From an uncultured marine group I thaumarchaeote (lineage in GTDB: Archaea > Thermoproteota > Nitrososphaeria > Nitrososphaerales > Nitrosopumilaceae): DNA of 33,201 bases. The stretch spans positions 1 through 33,201 of the forward strand of contig CACHDH010000004.1 of assembly GCA_902578515.1 (NCBI GenBank). The letters run 5' to 3'. Below the pieces are notes generated by a model. That model searched no databases and was not told the origin of the DNA. It saw nothing but the letters and a program-made list of their open reading frames with translations. Shown here piece by piece: positions 17,150 through 27,747 of this stretch (position 1 is the stretch's first letter; each line of letters starts with the position of its first letter). The position numbers were made by a program, and so were the translations under genes.

Positions 17150-18832
17150 ATGAAAACCAGAAAAAAAGGGATTCTATTCTTTGCAGTTGTTGCTGGAATT
17201 ATGTTAAGTTCTGGAATCACAATAGCGATAAATCCTGCGCAATGGTTTGGGGATTCTAGTCTGGAGGACGATATGAATATTCCAACTGCTGAAGAATTTG
17301 ATGCATTTGATCCTGATGCACTTGGTTTGGATCTAGGATATAATCCTGGTGAAAAATTACAATTTTGTTCTACAAATGATCAACCATTATCAAACCAATA
17401 TGTCAAAGAATACAAAATACCTACTGAATGTACACAGCCACTTGCAATTACAGTAGATCATAGTGGAAATGTATGGTTTGCAGAAACAAGCACTGGCGAT
17501 GTGGCAAAATTTGATCCTCTAACAGAAACATTCACTGAATATAATAACACAGAATGGGAAGATGTAGAAAAAATATTCATTATGACTGCACTTGAAAACA
17601 ATGTGCAGCCAACTAAATTGCGCTCTATGATTTGGGGAATTGATTATTTCCCTGATGGTAGTATTTGGTTTACTGATGAAACAACAGACGCAATATGGAA
17701 ATTCACAATAGATGCAGAAACGTACGATAGAATTTCCTACTCACAATCTGATGAAAAATCATCATTACCACAAAAATTAGTTATTGATGGATCAAAAATT
17801 ATAATTAATGATTTTTCTGGAGGTAAGCTTTCATTTTTGGATTATGCACAGGATAGGGAAGGATTACGCCACTATTCAATTCCATCTGTTGTACCAGATG
17901 CAGTTACTAGTGATTTTGGAATTGACTCAGACAAGAATGTTTGGTATACAAATTGGGTTCCAAGTGGACAGGGTATTCTAGTGAAGTTTAATTATCCTGG
18001 ATATGAGTTTCAAGCAACACAAGGTGAAGTAACTCAAGGTTTACTTTTACAAGATTTTGTTGAATGGTACAATTTTCCACCAGGACTTACTACACCAAAT
18101 GGTGTTACAGTTGGACCAGAACAGAAGATTTGGTTAGCTGACACGTCAAGTAATTATTTTTTCAGTTTTGATCCTAAAACTGAAGAATTTACAAAATACA
18201 CAACATCTGTTCCTACGATTGATTCTTACGGCAATGCATCAGGTGTGATAAAAAATCCTGTGTCAAGGCCATATTGGATTGAACATTACGATGGTAATAT
18301 CATTATGAATGAGCAAACAGCAAATCGAATTGGTGTGTTCAATCCATCGACTGAAGCGTTAATAGAATATACAATTCCCTCGAGGAATCCAAATTGGGCT
18401 GATTGTGAAGGAATTGATTACTGTGGAGTTGCGCAAGTATTTGACTTTGCACCTGATGGCAAAAAAATTTGGTTTACGGAATGGGTTGAAAATAATATCG
18501 GTGTTGTAGATACATCAATCTCGCCTCCATTTTCTGTTGACATTGATAAGAAACAAATCACTTTGGAGAAAGGGCAAACTACTCAGCTTGTACTTAAGGT
18601 TAAATCATTAGTTTCGAGCACATTTGATGTTAATGTAAATTCTTCCACAACATCAACATTTTCAGATATAATTATCACACATGAAGATAATTTTTCACTC
18701 TCTAATGAGACATCTATCTCAGTAGAGATTATGGCAAGTGAACATGCATTGTCAGGCACACATAAAGTACTTCTTGGCGCATATACTGATGACATTGCTG
18801 TTTCTCAGTTTATCACAGTGACAGTAGTGTGA
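17150..18832 (+). CDS. Exported Vgb/streptogramin-lyase-like beta-propeller protein
   Basis: N-terminal signal/TM; repeated blades such as TVDHSGNVWFAETSTGDVAKFDP, DGSIWFTDETTDAIWKF, DGKKIWFTEWVENNIGVVD. Confidence 0.82.
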   Translation: MKTRKKGILFFAVVAGIMLSSGITIAINPAQWFGDSSLEDDMNIPTAEEFDAFDPDALGLDLGYNPGEKLQFCSTNDQPLSNQYVKEYKIPTECTQPLAITVDHSGNVWFAETSTGDVAKFDPLTETFTEYNNTEWEDVEKIFIMTALENNVQPTKLRSMIWGIDYFPDGSIWFTDETTDAIWKFTIDAETYDRISYSQSDEKSSLPQKLVIDGSKIIINDFSGGKLSFLDYAQDREGLRHYSIPSVVPDAVTSDFGIDSDKNVWYTNWVPSGQGILVKFNYPGYEFQATQGEVTQGLLLQDFVEWYNFPPGLTTPNGVTVGPEQKIWLADTSSNYFFSFDPKTEEFTKYTTSVPTIDSYGNASGVIKNPVSRPYWIEHYDGNIIMNEQTANRIGVFNPSTEALIEYTIPSRNPNWADCEGIDYCGVAQVFDFAPDGKKIWFTEWVENNIGVVDTSISPPFSVDIDKKQITLEKGQTTQLVLKVKSLVSSTFDVNVNSSTTSTFSDIIITHEDNFSLSNETSISVEIMASEHALSGTHKVLLGAYTDDIAVSQFITVTVV

Positions 18833-20025
18833 TTCCTAAAATCGATTCTGAAATTGGAATCTCATCGTATACAACAAATTTTATTGGTTGTGGAGGAGTA
18901 ATACGAAAACAAAAAGAAGATTTCCATGTCTCTGAATTAATAAAAGATAAGTCTAGTTCTAAGATTTGCTCTGAATCTGGTTTTGCTGTATACAAATTAC
19001 AAAAACATGGCATTGATACAACTCATGCATTGGATGAAATTTTCAAAAAACATGGTATAAGATTAAAATCACTTGGTCTGAAGGATGCATCAGCGATAAC
19101 AGAGCAGTTTGTATTTACTACATACAAAACTAACAAACATTTTGAAGTCAGCGGGCAGAAGTATAATTTAACTAAAGTTGGATTCACAGATAAATTATTA
19201 TCAAAAAAAGATATGATCGGGAATCATTTTAGAATAAAAATTGATGGAGCGTCAAATGAATTAGGAAAATTTAGTGAGTTTGATAAAATTCTGAATTTTT
19301 ATGGATACCAAAGATTTGGTTCACGTAGAGCAGTAACGCATCTTATCGGAAGAGCTATAATACAGAAGAACTTTACTGCTGCAGTACATCTACTACTATC
19401 ATTTACTTCTGAATATGATAGTGATGAAAATACCAAACTACGGCAATTAATGTCTGATACATCAAAATATTCTGAGGCAATAGAAATAATTCCAAAAGGT
19501 ATGGATCTTGAAAAAATTGCATTGAAACAAATGATAGAACATAATGATCCAGTCAAGACTTTACGTGCATTACCACTATCAATAAGGAGGTTTTTTATTC
19601 AAGCATATCAATCATATATTTTCAATCGTACTCTTAGCAATTCTCTAGATGCTGGTGAAGAATTGTTTTCACCACAATCTAACGATGTTTGTTACAATAA
19701 GGATGGTGAATTGGGAAAGTTTGAAAACGATCCCCTACAAAGATTATCTATACCGTTTGTAGGATACTCATATTATAAAAAAACTCGATTCCATAATTAT
19801 ATTGAAAAGATTTTACATGATGAAGCAATAACTCACAAGGATTTTTTTTCTAGTGATATGCAAGAAATAAGCAGTGAAGGCGGTTTTCGAAATTCTTCAA
19901 TAAAATGTGATGATTGTAGCATAGATAATAACATAGTATCATTTTCCCTTTCTCGGGGTTCATTTGCAACAATAGTTCTACGGGAGATAATTAAGCCAGA
20001 AAATCCATTAACATCAGGATTTTAG
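18829..20025 (+). CDS. truD: tRNA pseudouridine(13) synthase TruD
   Basis: GTG start overlapping previous stop (GTGA); GLKDASAITEQF, FYGYQRFGSRRAVTHLIGRAI, QAYQSYIFNRTLS. Confidence 0.93.
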   Translation: MIPKIDSEIGISSYTTNFIGCGGVIRKQKEDFHVSELIKDKSSSKICSESGFAVYKLQKHGIDTTHALDEIFKKHGIRLKSLGLKDASAITEQFVFTTYKTNKHFEVSGQKYNLTKVGFTDKLLSKKDMIGNHFRIKIDGASNELGKFSEFDKILNFYGYQRFGSRRAVTHLIGRAIIQKNFTAAVHLLLSFTSEYDSDENTKLRQLMSDTSKYSEAIEIIPKGMDLEKIALKQMIEHNDPVKTLRALPLSIRRFFIQAYQSYIFNRTLSNSLDAGEELFSPQSNDVCYNKDGELGKFENDPLQRLSIPFVGYSYYKKTRFHNYIEKILHDEAITHKDFFSSDMQEISSEGGFRNSSIKCDDCSIDNNIVSFSLSRGSFATIVLREIIKPENPLTSGF

Positions 20026-20126
20026 GCATGTTTCTCTAGAAGCACACACATGGGTAAACAGAATTGATCAAATAACTAAATGATTTTTTTACTTCCCATT
20101 TAATCCATATTTTTTAATCAGTTCAT

Positions 20127-20822
20127 ATGTCAAATTGGTTAGCATCAGATGAATCTGATTCTATATTTGTCCGATATTCCACTTTTATCATTTTCTCTAT
20201 AGCTGCTATATCTGCTCTAACATTGTTTGTTGTATTTCAACCAATGATTGAAAGTATTACAACTGAAACCCCTACGATAGTATACGTTATGTTTGCACCA
20301 GCATTCGCTATTGGATTTCTTTATGGATTGAAGATCACCGAACGTGTGATGAAACCATCAGAGTCGAGAAGTCCCCTTAAACGTGGAATTGTAAAGATGT
20401 TTTTGTTCTTCTTTGTCATAGGTGGCTTGTTCAGTTCGGTAAATTTTGCATTACATGGAGGCAGTATGATGCCTAATGGTTCTATGTTTGATGTAGGAAT
20501 AATTGAATGGATAACAGAATTGATCAAATACAATGGTGGTGTAACTTTCATGATTGTATCTAGTATAGTTTTGATGGCTGCGGCAACTCGAAAAATTGTA
20601 GGGTTAGGAAGTGGTTATTTAGGTAAAATCATTTCTTTCGTTGGAACATTTGTTTTCTTTTCAATGGTTTCAGTTAGTCTTACACAACTTGATCCAACTC
20701 ATTCACAGGTATTTCTCTACACATTTTTCTATGCAGGTATAATCTCCGGTGCGCTGTATGAGATGAACAAATTAACTACCAAGCAAAATATGTGGGACGA
20801 TTATTCAAACGGTTATCTATAA
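20127..20822 (+). CDS. Polytopic membrane protein of unknown function
   Basis: 231 aa, multiple hydrophobic helices, intergenic region upstream, stop overlaps facing gene region. Confidence 0.75.
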   Translation: MSNWLASDESDSIFVRYSTFIIFSIAAISALTLFVVFQPMIESITTETPTIVYVMFAPAFAIGFLYGLKITERVMKPSESRSPLKRGIVKMFLFFFVIGGLFSSVNFALHGGSMMPNGSMFDVGIIEWITELIKYNGGVTFMIVSSIVLMAAATRKIVGLGSGYLGKIISFVGTFVFFSMVSVSLTQLDPTHSQVFLYTFFYAGIISGALYEMNKLTTKQNMWDDYSNGYL

Positions 20823-21149
20823 TTCGTCTTGATTTGGGGCATTCTTCATTATTTCTTCTAATTCCTGATCTTGTATTACCCACATTCTATATTTCCAGCA
20901 TTCACCTTCTGTATCATTGTTTTCTCTACATTCCTGTAATTTCATTTCATCTAACCATTTTGCACATTGTGGATCTTGGAAACCATTTACTTTACAATCC
21001 TCAAAAAGAGCAACTTGTTGTCTTTGTATTTCATCACCAAACATAACATTTGGACCTATTGCTAATTGGAGTATTCCTATTGCACCCAATGATGCTGCCA
21101 CCATAATCATTCCTATTCCAACTTTCCTCTGATGATGTGGCTCCTTCAT
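20817..21149 (-). CDS. Single-TM hypothetical protein with Cys-rich soluble domain
   Basis: 110 aa; VGIGMIMVAASLGAIGILQLAIG TM; four Cys (CKVNGFQDPQCAKW, QECRENNDTEGECWKY). Confidence 0.72.
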   Translation of the reverse strand: MKEPHHQRKVGIGMIMVAASLGAIGILQLAIGPNVMFGDEIQRQQVALFEDCKVNGFQDPQCAKWLDEMKLQECRENNDTEGECWKYRMWVIQDQELEEIMKNAPNQDEL

Positions 21150-21238
21150 GTAATCTTGGATCTTAATTAGTAGAATTTAATCCTTAAGGAGATCCTATTG
21201 ATTAGCTTATGCACTGCCGAAAAGAAAAAAAGGGTAGA

Positions 21239-21655
21239 ATGGATTATCAAATAGAGTTGTCTATTCAAATTCTTCAGTATGAATTCTTAGGTCCAATAAA
21301 ACTATCAGAATGGGGTCCACCGATGGATAAGGTGGCATACATAATTTTTTATAAAAATAAAGATGTTTTTAATATGATTTATGTCGGTGAATCAGACAAA
21401 ACTGAATCACGTGATTTCTTTACAAAGAATGACCAGTTTAAATGCTGGTTATCGTATGCCGGTAAAGAAGAGAATCTGTACCTTTCAATTTATCCAATGT
21501 GGGAATCTAGTGTTTCTCAACGAAGGCAGCTAGTAAGGAAAGTGATCTCCAAATATAAGCCAGTTTGTAATGACGGTACTTCTGATGATGGATCAAATAC
21601 ATCACAAGTAACTGAACCAGAACCTGAACCAGAACCTGAGCCAGAGTCAGATTAA
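21239..21655 (+). CDS. Hypothetical protein, possible degenerate GIY-YIG fold, with EP-repeat tail
   Basis: Likely start MDYQIELS (ORF track starts 21209); VAYIIFYKNKDVFNMIYVGESDKTESRDFF...RRQLVRKVISKYKPVCN; PEPEPEPEPESD tail. Confidence 0.7.
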   Translation: MDYQIELSIQILQYEFLGPIKLSEWGPPMDKVAYIIFYKNKDVFNMIYVGESDKTESRDFFTKNDQFKCWLSYAGKEENLYLSIYPMWESSVSQRRQLVRKVISKYKPVCNDGTSDDGSNTSQVTEPEPEPEPEPESD

Positions 21656-21879
21656 TTCTTATTTTTTACTTTAAACATCTCCAATGTAACAAGATCTATT
21701 GCTTTTTTCAGATGTTCAAATTCCTTAAACAGAGTTATCTCTCCTTGTACAAGTGTTTTAAGGACACTAACGATTGCTTTTTGATATTCATCAGTGGATG
21801 AAACCTCAAGACCATTAACTCTTGACGCCATATCTTCTAGTTCTTTTATTGTACTATCAAGTGGAATGTGTTTTTTCAT
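21652..21879 (-). CDS. Small helical hypothetical protein
   Basis: 75 aa; 4-bp overlap with downstream facing gene and 4-bp overlap with the upstream small gene. Confidence 0.6.
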   Translation of the reverse strand: MKKHIPLDSTIKELEDMASRVNGLEVSSTDEYQKAIVSVLKTLVQGEITLFKEFEHLKKAIDLVTLEMFKVKNKN

Positions 21880-22025
21880 AGAAGTTCCTCATCAATTTTT
21901 TTTATTGCATCAGAATATTCTTTACAATGACATGATGGTATCATACACTTTCCACGTTTCAGTAACGAATTATTATTAATATTTTCATGAGCTTCATCGG
22001 TGTGATGGCATCTAATGCAATTCAT
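21876..22025 (-). CDS. Small Cys/His-rich putative zinc-binding protein
   Basis: Internal start gives MNCIRCHHTDEAHENINNNSLLKRGKCMIPSCHCKEYSDAIKKIDEELL; longer start would overlap the adh gene. Confidence 0.65.
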   Translation of the reverse strand: MNCIRCHHTDEAHENINNNSLLKRGKCMIPSCHCKEYSDAIKKIDEELL

Positions 22026-22050
22026 AAATTTATGATTTAAAACAGGTATT

Positions 22051-23106
22051 TTAAGGAATAAGAACAGCACGCGCGTCTATCTCTGAATTTTTAAGTTTCA
22101 GCAGAACTTCATTTGCTTGTTCTAATGGGAAGGACTCAGTTACTACTTCTAACTTATGTTCACCTGAAATTTTTATAACATCTTCCATATCTTTTCTGGA
22201 ACCTATCAAAGTTCCCCTAACAGTTTTTTCTTCAAATGCTAAAAAATTAGGAATCTTACCAACTGTAGCAATAACTACAGTTCCACCCTTTTTGATTGAC
22301 TTGATTGCGGTATCCGTCACTTCATCAACTGGAGCAAAAACAATCGCAGCGTCAAATAATCCATATTCTTTCTTTACATTTTCAAGAAATTGATCCTGAT
22401 TAGATGAATAAACAAAAATATTATCTGCTCCAAGTTTTTTTGCTACATCAAGATGCTTTTCTTTTCTTGAAACTCCACTAACATCACATCCCTCAACTTT
22501 AGCAAATTGTATTGCCATATGCCCAACACCACCTATACCAAAAATTGCAATTTTTTTATTCTTTTTTGGTTCTGCAGCTTTTACCGCTTTGTAAGCTGTT
22601 ATTCCAGCACAGAATAGTGGTGCTGCATATTCAGACCTCATTGTGTCAGGAACCTTTGTTGCAAATTCTTCTTCCACAGTGATGTATTCCGTGTATCCGC
22701 CTCTCAGTGACTCACCAGTGACATCCATATTTTCACAAAGATACTCCTTTCCTTCATTACAATATTGACAATTCAAGCATGATCCAAGCAGTGGTGTTAT
22801 TCCCACTCTTTCATCTACCTTAAATTTTGTAACGTCATTTCCAATTTCCACTATTTTCCCAACCACTTCATGTCCAGGAACAGTTGGTAATGTAGGAGGT
22901 AATCCAATATCCTCCCAATCCCCCTCTATCGAATGTAACTGTGAATGACAAACACCACATGCTTCAATCTTTATCAGAATTTCATTCGGTTTTGTAATTT
23001 CATGCCTGTCAATTTGTGTAAGTTTTAATGGTTTTGATTCTACGGGACCAAGTTTTGAGAGAATCATAGCACGCATCTTTTCTGGCATGATTTTCAATTT
23101 TGGCAT
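22051..23106 (-). CDS. Zinc-dependent alcohol dehydrogenase (MDR family)
   Basis: ACGVCHSQLHSIEGDW, PGHEVVGKIVEIG, CLNCQYCNEGKEYLCEN, FGIGGVGHMAIQFAK. Confidence 0.93.
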   Translation of the reverse strand: MPKLKIMPEKMRAMILSKLGPVESKPLKLTQIDRHEITKPNEILIKIEACGVCHSQLHSIEGDWEDIGLPPTLPTVPGHEVVGKIVEIGNDVTKFKVDERVGITPLLGSCLNCQYCNEGKEYLCENMDVTGESLRGGYTEYITVEEEFATKVPDTMRSEYAAPLFCAGITAYKAVKAAEPKKNKKIAIFGIGGVGHMAIQFAKVEGCDVSGVSRKEKHLDVAKKLGADNIFVYSSNQDQFLENVKKEYGLFDAAIVFAPVDEVTDTAIKSIKKGGTVVIATVGKIPNFLAFEEKTVRGTLIGSRKDMEDVIKISGEHKLEVVTESFPLEQANEVLLKLKNSEIDARAVLIP

Positions 23107-23164
23107 TCATTCTTAAATTTTTGTAAAGACAAGAATTAAAATCAGTATAAAATTATTCATTATA

Positions 23165-23392
23165 ATGGATTATCGGCTGACAGATGAGGACAAAGAAAGG
23201 ATAAAACTGCTTAATGAAGTTTCAAAAAATAGATTTAAAAATTTTAGTCTTGAACAGCTTATACGATTACAGGAGCTACTAGAAAAGAAAGATTACAGTA
23301 ATCAAAAAAAGGCAGCAAAATCCAAGAAAAAATTACTTAGTCAAATTAATGTAGAAATTTACAAGCGTGATGACGCGGCAATCTGGAAATAA
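23165..23392 (+). CDS. Small charged helical hypothetical protein
   Basis: 75 aa; immediately upstream of the DUF255 gene. Confidence 0.6.
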   Translation: MDYRLTDEDKERIKLLNEVSKNRFKNFSLEQLIRLQELLEKKDYSNQKKAAKSKKKLLSQINVEIYKRDDAAIWK

Positions 23393-23393
23393 T

Positions 23394-25424
23394 ATGAGTG
23401 AAAATAAGCTTGGTAGTGAATCCAGTCCATACTTACTACAACATGCTAAAAATCCTGTACACTGGTATGCATGGAATGAGGAATCACTTAGCAAGGCAAA
23501 AAAAGAGAATAAACCAATCTTTCTAAGCGTAGGATATAGTTCGTGCCATTGGTGTCATGTTATGGCACATGAATCATTTGAGGATGACGAAATTGCAAAA
23601 GTCATGAATGAAAATTTTGTTAACATCAAAGTAGACAGAGAGGAACGTCCTGACCTAGATGATATTTACCAAAAGGTTTGTCAAATGTCAACTGGGCAGG
23701 GCGGTTGGCCATTAAGCGTATTCCTAACACCTGAGCAAAGACCATTTTATGTTGGAACATATTTTCCTGCTATCGATTCGTATGGAAGACCTGGATTTGG
23801 TAGTCTATGCAGACAACTCGCACAATCATGGAAGGAAAAACCAAAGGACGTTGAAAAGGCGGCTGACAGTTTTTTACAAAACCTAGATAAACTACAACAA
23901 TTTCCTACTCCTTCTGAAATTGATAAATCAATACTTGATGAAGCAGCAATTAATCTCTTACAGATAGCTGATACTACATATGGTGGTTTTGGTCAAGCAC
24001 CAAAATTTCCAAATGCATCTAACTTGTCATTTATGCTTAGGTACACAAGGATTTCTGGAATATCAAAATTCGAAAAATTTGCATTACTAACTTTGAAAAA
24101 AATGGCAAAGGGTGGAATATTTGATCAGATTGGTGGTGGATTCCATCGTTATTCTACTGATGCAAGATGGTTAGTACCTCATTTTGAAAAAATGCTATAT
24201 GATAATGCACTTTTACCTATAGTTTATTCCGAAGCTTACCAAATTACCAAGGATTCTTTTTTTAGCGAAGTTGTGAGAAAAACTCTTGATTATGTTATTC
24301 GTGAAATGACATCAGATAACGGTACATTCTTTTCCGCTCAGGATGCTGATACCAATGGAGAAGAGGGTCAAACATTTGTATGGAAAAAACAGGAAATTGA
24401 AAAAATTTTGGGTGATAATTCAGAGATTTTTTGTATTTATTATGACGCTACAGATGGTGGAAATTTTGAAGGTAATACAATACTTGCGAATAACATAAAC
24501 GCATCATCTTTGGGGTTCAAATTTAACAAAACCGAGACCGAAATACAGGATATAATTTCAGATTGTTCTCATAAATTACTTGAAGCGAGAAGCAAAAGGG
24601 AACAGCCTGGAAAAGACGACAAGGTTATAACATCATGGAATGGGTTAATGATTTCTGGATTTCTAGCTGGATACAGAATAACTGACGATGTAAAATATTT
24701 TGATATGGCAAAAAAATCAATAGACTTCTTTGAAAAAAGTTTTGAGAAAAATAATATGTTGCATAGGACATTCAAAAATAACAACCCAAAATTAAATGGA
24801 TATTTGGATGATTATGCGTATATGGCAAACGCATCAATTGATATGTTTGAAAACACATCAGAACCAAAATACTTGGAATTTGCAACTAATCTGGCTAAGC
24901 ATTTAATCAAACATTTTTGGGATGATTCAACGCATGGATTTTTCTTCACATCAGATAGTCATGAAAAACTGATTATACGACCAAAAAATAATTATGATCT
25001 TTCCATGCCATCTGGAAATTCAGTTGCTGCGCATGTATTACTAAGGCTTCATTACATAACTCAAGATAAGCAGTTTTTAGAGATAGCCAAAAGAATTATT
25101 GAAGCACAGGCAACTGCTGCTGCTGAAAACCCATTCGCATTTGGCTATTTACTGAACGTTTTGTATTTATATTATCAAAAACCTACAGAAATTACTATAA
25201 TTAACGACAAGAACTCCGAACTCATCTCATCATTGCGGAAAAAGTTCTTACCAGAGTCAATTATGATTACAGTTAGTAATAATGATAATTTGAACTTGTT
25301 ATCAAAACATGTTTTCTTTTCTGGTAAGGAATTTCAAGATGATAAAACAATTGTGTTTGTATGTAAAAATTTTAGTTGCTCATTACCCTTATCGGATTTA
25401 TCCGAGATAGAAAAGGAACTCTAA
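23394..25424 (+). CDS. Thioredoxin-domain (DUF255)/YyaL/SSP411-like protein
   Basis: [91 protein letters not shown] 23394 preferred over 23367. Confidence 0.93.
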   Translation: MSENKLGSESSPYLLQHAKNPVHWYAWNEESLSKAKKENKPIFLSVGYSSCHWCHVMAHESFEDDEIAKVMNENFVNIKVDREERPDLDDIYQKVCQMSTGQGGWPLSVFLTPEQRPFYVGTYFPAIDSYGRPGFGSLCRQLAQSWKEKPKDVEKAADSFLQNLDKLQQFPTPSEIDKSILDEAAINLLQIADTTYGGFGQAPKFPNASNLSFMLRYTRISGISKFEKFALLTLKKMAKGGIFDQIGGGFHRYSTDARWLVPHFEKMLYDNALLPIVYSEAYQITKDSFFSEVVRKTLDYVIREMTSDNGTFFSAQDADTNGEEGQTFVWKKQEIEKILGDNSEIFCIYYDATDGGNFEGNTILANNINASSLGFKFNKTETEIQDIISDCSHKLLEARSKREQPGKDDKVITSWNGLMISGFLAGYRITDDVKYFDMAKKSIDFFEKSFEKNNMLHRTFKNNNPKLNGYLDDYAYMANASIDMFENTSEPKYLEFATNLAKHLIKHFWDDSTHGFFFTSDSHEKLIIRPKNNYDLSMPSGNSVAAHVLLRLHYITQDKQFLEIAKRIIEAQATAAAENPFAFGYLLNVLYLYYQKPTEITIINDKNSELISSLRKKFLPESIMITVSNNDNLNLLSKHVFFSGKEFQDDKTIVFVCKNFSCSLPLSDLSEIEKEL

Positions 25425-25741
25425 ATCTTTTTTAGTTCTACTTCTAATTTATCTCCAACTTGTGGTCTTCCCATCTTTTCATATCGGTTTTTTGGCATGG
25501 TGATGGAAATGTTTGTCTGCGCATAACTCTTCACTCTAATCGTTGGTTGTGCTTGGAGTATAGCTTCTAAGAGCGGCATCACTTGCTTTTTAGTGTCTTC
25601 ATCTAATTTTTTGGCTACATTTTCAACAATTAGTTGTTTTTGAGATAATGGTTCAGTTTGAACATCCTCAATCAACGAAATTTGCACAGCATTACCATTG
25701 TCAACAATTTGTTGTATTTTGTATGCATCAATTTCAGCCAT
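25421..25741 (-). CDS. Conserved hypothetical protein
   Basis: 106 aa ORF; no confident family. Confidence 0.65.
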   Translation of the reverse strand: MAEIDAYKIQQIVDNGNAVQISLIEDVQTEPLSQKQLIVENVAKKLDEDTKKQVMPLLEAILQAQPTIRVKSYAQTNISITMPKNRYEKMGRPQVGDKLEVELKKI

Positions 25742-25799
25742 ATCTAACAGACAGTTTGTAATTTATCTATAATTAAATGTACAAAAACCTATTCTAATT

Positions 25800-26090
25800 C
25801 TAACCATTTTCATCATCAGATGTGATTGATTCTTTTATTTTCTTAGAGTTCTTGGTAATTATTTCAGTAAAGTCTTCCATCTCTTGTGAACTTGGCATAC
25901 TATTTTGATTTGTATACGCCTGAAGAAAACTAGAATAGATGCAGCCTATTATGATACCAAAGGCAGTGTCATGTATTGAATCATCATCTAAATTGTATCC
26001 TTGTGCCATTTCTTTATAGGATTTAGCTTCTTTAGTATAATATTCAATTTGGCTGTCTAGGAATCCTTGAATTTCGTTAGGAAGTGTCAT
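25800..26090 (-). CDS. Small hypothetical protein
   Basis: 96 aa ORF; no family recognised. Confidence 0.6.
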   Translation of the reverse strand: MTLPNEIQGFLDSQIEYYTKEAKSYKEMAQGYNLDDDSIHDTAFGIIIGCIYSSFLQAYTNQNSMPSSQEMEDFTEIITKNSKKIKESITSDDENG

Positions 26091-26109
26091 TTCATTATTG
26101 GGCGTAATG

Positions 26110-26886
26110 TTATCTCAAATATGATAAGACTCGTTTTGTATTGCTTAGGTATCCTAACCCCCTTGTAATAACTGATGGATTTTTAGTTAATGCAATATAT
26201 GCAGAAAGTGAAGCTACTAACAACACACCTGAACCCAAAGGAAATTCTGGTACAGCTGTATATTCTTCTGATTCTGCAACAAGTGAGTAGTCCACTATTA
26301 CATCTGCTTGATCTCTGTCGATGATGGGAATTACAAAGAATGATTCGTCATTTGCTCGTAAGTAATCTGGTTTTGTATTTGCCTCAGACACAGCTACAAC
26401 ATTGCCATCCCTGTCATATAATGTAGCAATCACTTTAACCATATTAGCTGTTATTTCGCCATTGTTTGCAACAGTTCCCTGTATAGAAATAGTATCAACC
26501 GGACCCTGTGTAAATTCAGATGATGTAATCTCAATTACTTGTTCTTTTGGCTGAGCTATTTTGAAATTAACATCCAATGTGTAATGATCAATATAGCCAA
26601 CATCTTCAATCACTGTTAAGTCAAAAGCACCCTTCATTTCTGGCATAATCATATTGGTTAAATTTTCTGTGCTTGTTTCATATACAACATTTCCATCATG
26701 ATAAAAAATTGCATTGATTTCAACTTGATTTATTGGTTTATCTGATTCATTGATAATTTCTCCAACTATGTGTAACATACCATCATTCCCAACATACTCA
26801 TGTTCGTTATCAATATAGACATCAGCAAAAGCACTAGGAATAGCAAATACAATCAAAATAAGAAATAAGCTTAATTTTTTCAACAA
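26110..26886 (-). CDS. Exported FxLYD/CARDB-like protein with C-terminal PEF-CTERM-like segment
   Basis: Signal peptide MLKKLSLFLILIVFAIPSAFA; two related beta domains (LHIVGEIINESDKPINQVEINAIFY; ISIQGTVANNGEITANMVKVIATLYDRDGNVV); VPEFPLGSGVLLVASLSAYIAL. Confidence 0.75.
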   Translation of the reverse strand: MLKKLSLFLILIVFAIPSAFADVYIDNEHEYVGNDGMLHIVGEIINESDKPINQVEINAIFYHDGNVVYETSTENLTNMIMPEMKGAFDLTVIEDVGYIDHYTLDVNFKIAQPKEQVIEITSSEFTQGPVDTISIQGTVANNGEITANMVKVIATLYDRDGNVVAVSEANTKPDYLRANDESFFVIPIIDRDQADVIVDYSLVAESEEYTAVPEFPLGSGVLLVASLSAYIALTKNPSVITRGLGYLSNTKRVLSYLR

Positions 26887-26914
26887 TTGTTCTTCTTTTA
26901 TATAATTAAATAAG

Positions 26915-27424
26915 TTATGGATTATTCTTACCTTGCACTAATTGAAATTCGTATAATGCAGCTTGCTCATATTCAAATGCCTGTTGCAAAAAAGAATCTG
27001 ATCTGATATGCGCAGAGTTATCACCGGTTCTGATCCATTCTATCATGTATTTATCACTCTCCAGTTGTGCTTCAGCTGATAGTTTGAATAATTCCATGGA
27101 CGGCATAAATGGTTTTGGTGTCTGCAAATTATCATATCGTAAAACAATTTTTTCCATATTGTTTTCATGATTTTTAGTAGACTCTAGGAATTCATCCTTT
27201 CCAATGTCACCTCGTTTAAACATAGAAATTTTTGAATCAAACAGATGTGTTTGATTTCTAAGATCTTCCTGAAGAAATTCTATTGCTTTACCAAAAGCCT
27301 GTCCACGTGTTTTCGCTTGTTCGCTAGAATAAACAAAAAATATCGACATTCCAATTATCACTATACCAACTGCAATGGCAGCATACATAGTAGTGCGTTT
27401 CTTTTTTTTAGATTTCTCTCTCAA
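26915..27424 (-). CDS. Membrane-anchored helical hypothetical protein
   Basis: N-terminal TM TTMYAAIAVGIVIIGMSIFFVYSS with basic N-tail. Confidence 0.68.
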   Translation of the reverse strand: MREKSKKKKRTTMYAAIAVGIVIIGMSIFFVYSSEQAKTRGQAFGKAIEFLQEDLRNQTHLFDSKISMFKRGDIGKDEFLESTKNHENNMEKIVLRYDNLQTPKPFMPSMELFKLSAEAQLESDKYMIEWIRTGDNSAHIRSDSFLQQAFEYEQAALYEFQLVQGKNNP

Positions 27425-27426
27425 GT

Positions 27427-27714
27427 TTAATCAATATATTTACCATCGGCGTCCGTCTTGAGTTCGATAGTTCCAATTAAACCACTGATAAACGATTCAT
27501 TCCTAATAGTTCTCACGCGTGCTATGTCAAGGTGATATGGAAAAACTTCTACTACAATATTTCCAATTTGAGGTTTTTCTGGTGAGTCAGTTATTGTTAT
27601 ATCCTCTTTTTTTATTCCAAGATTTTCTAATTTTTTAATACTATGATTCAATAGCGGTTCCGGATATTTATGATCAAGCACATACACAGTGCCAGTATAT
27701 TCTATCTTTTTCAA
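27427..27714 (-). CDS. Conserved hypothetical protein
   Basis: 95 aa ORF in compact same-strand cluster. Confidence 0.6.
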   Translation of the reverse strand: MKKIEYTGTVYVLDHKYPEPLLNHSIKKLENLGIKKEDITITDSPEKPQIGNIVVEVFPYHLDIARVRTIRNESFISGLIGTIELKTDADGKYID

Positions 27715-27747
27715 TTAGAATTATTCTGATTATTGCTCATATAACCA

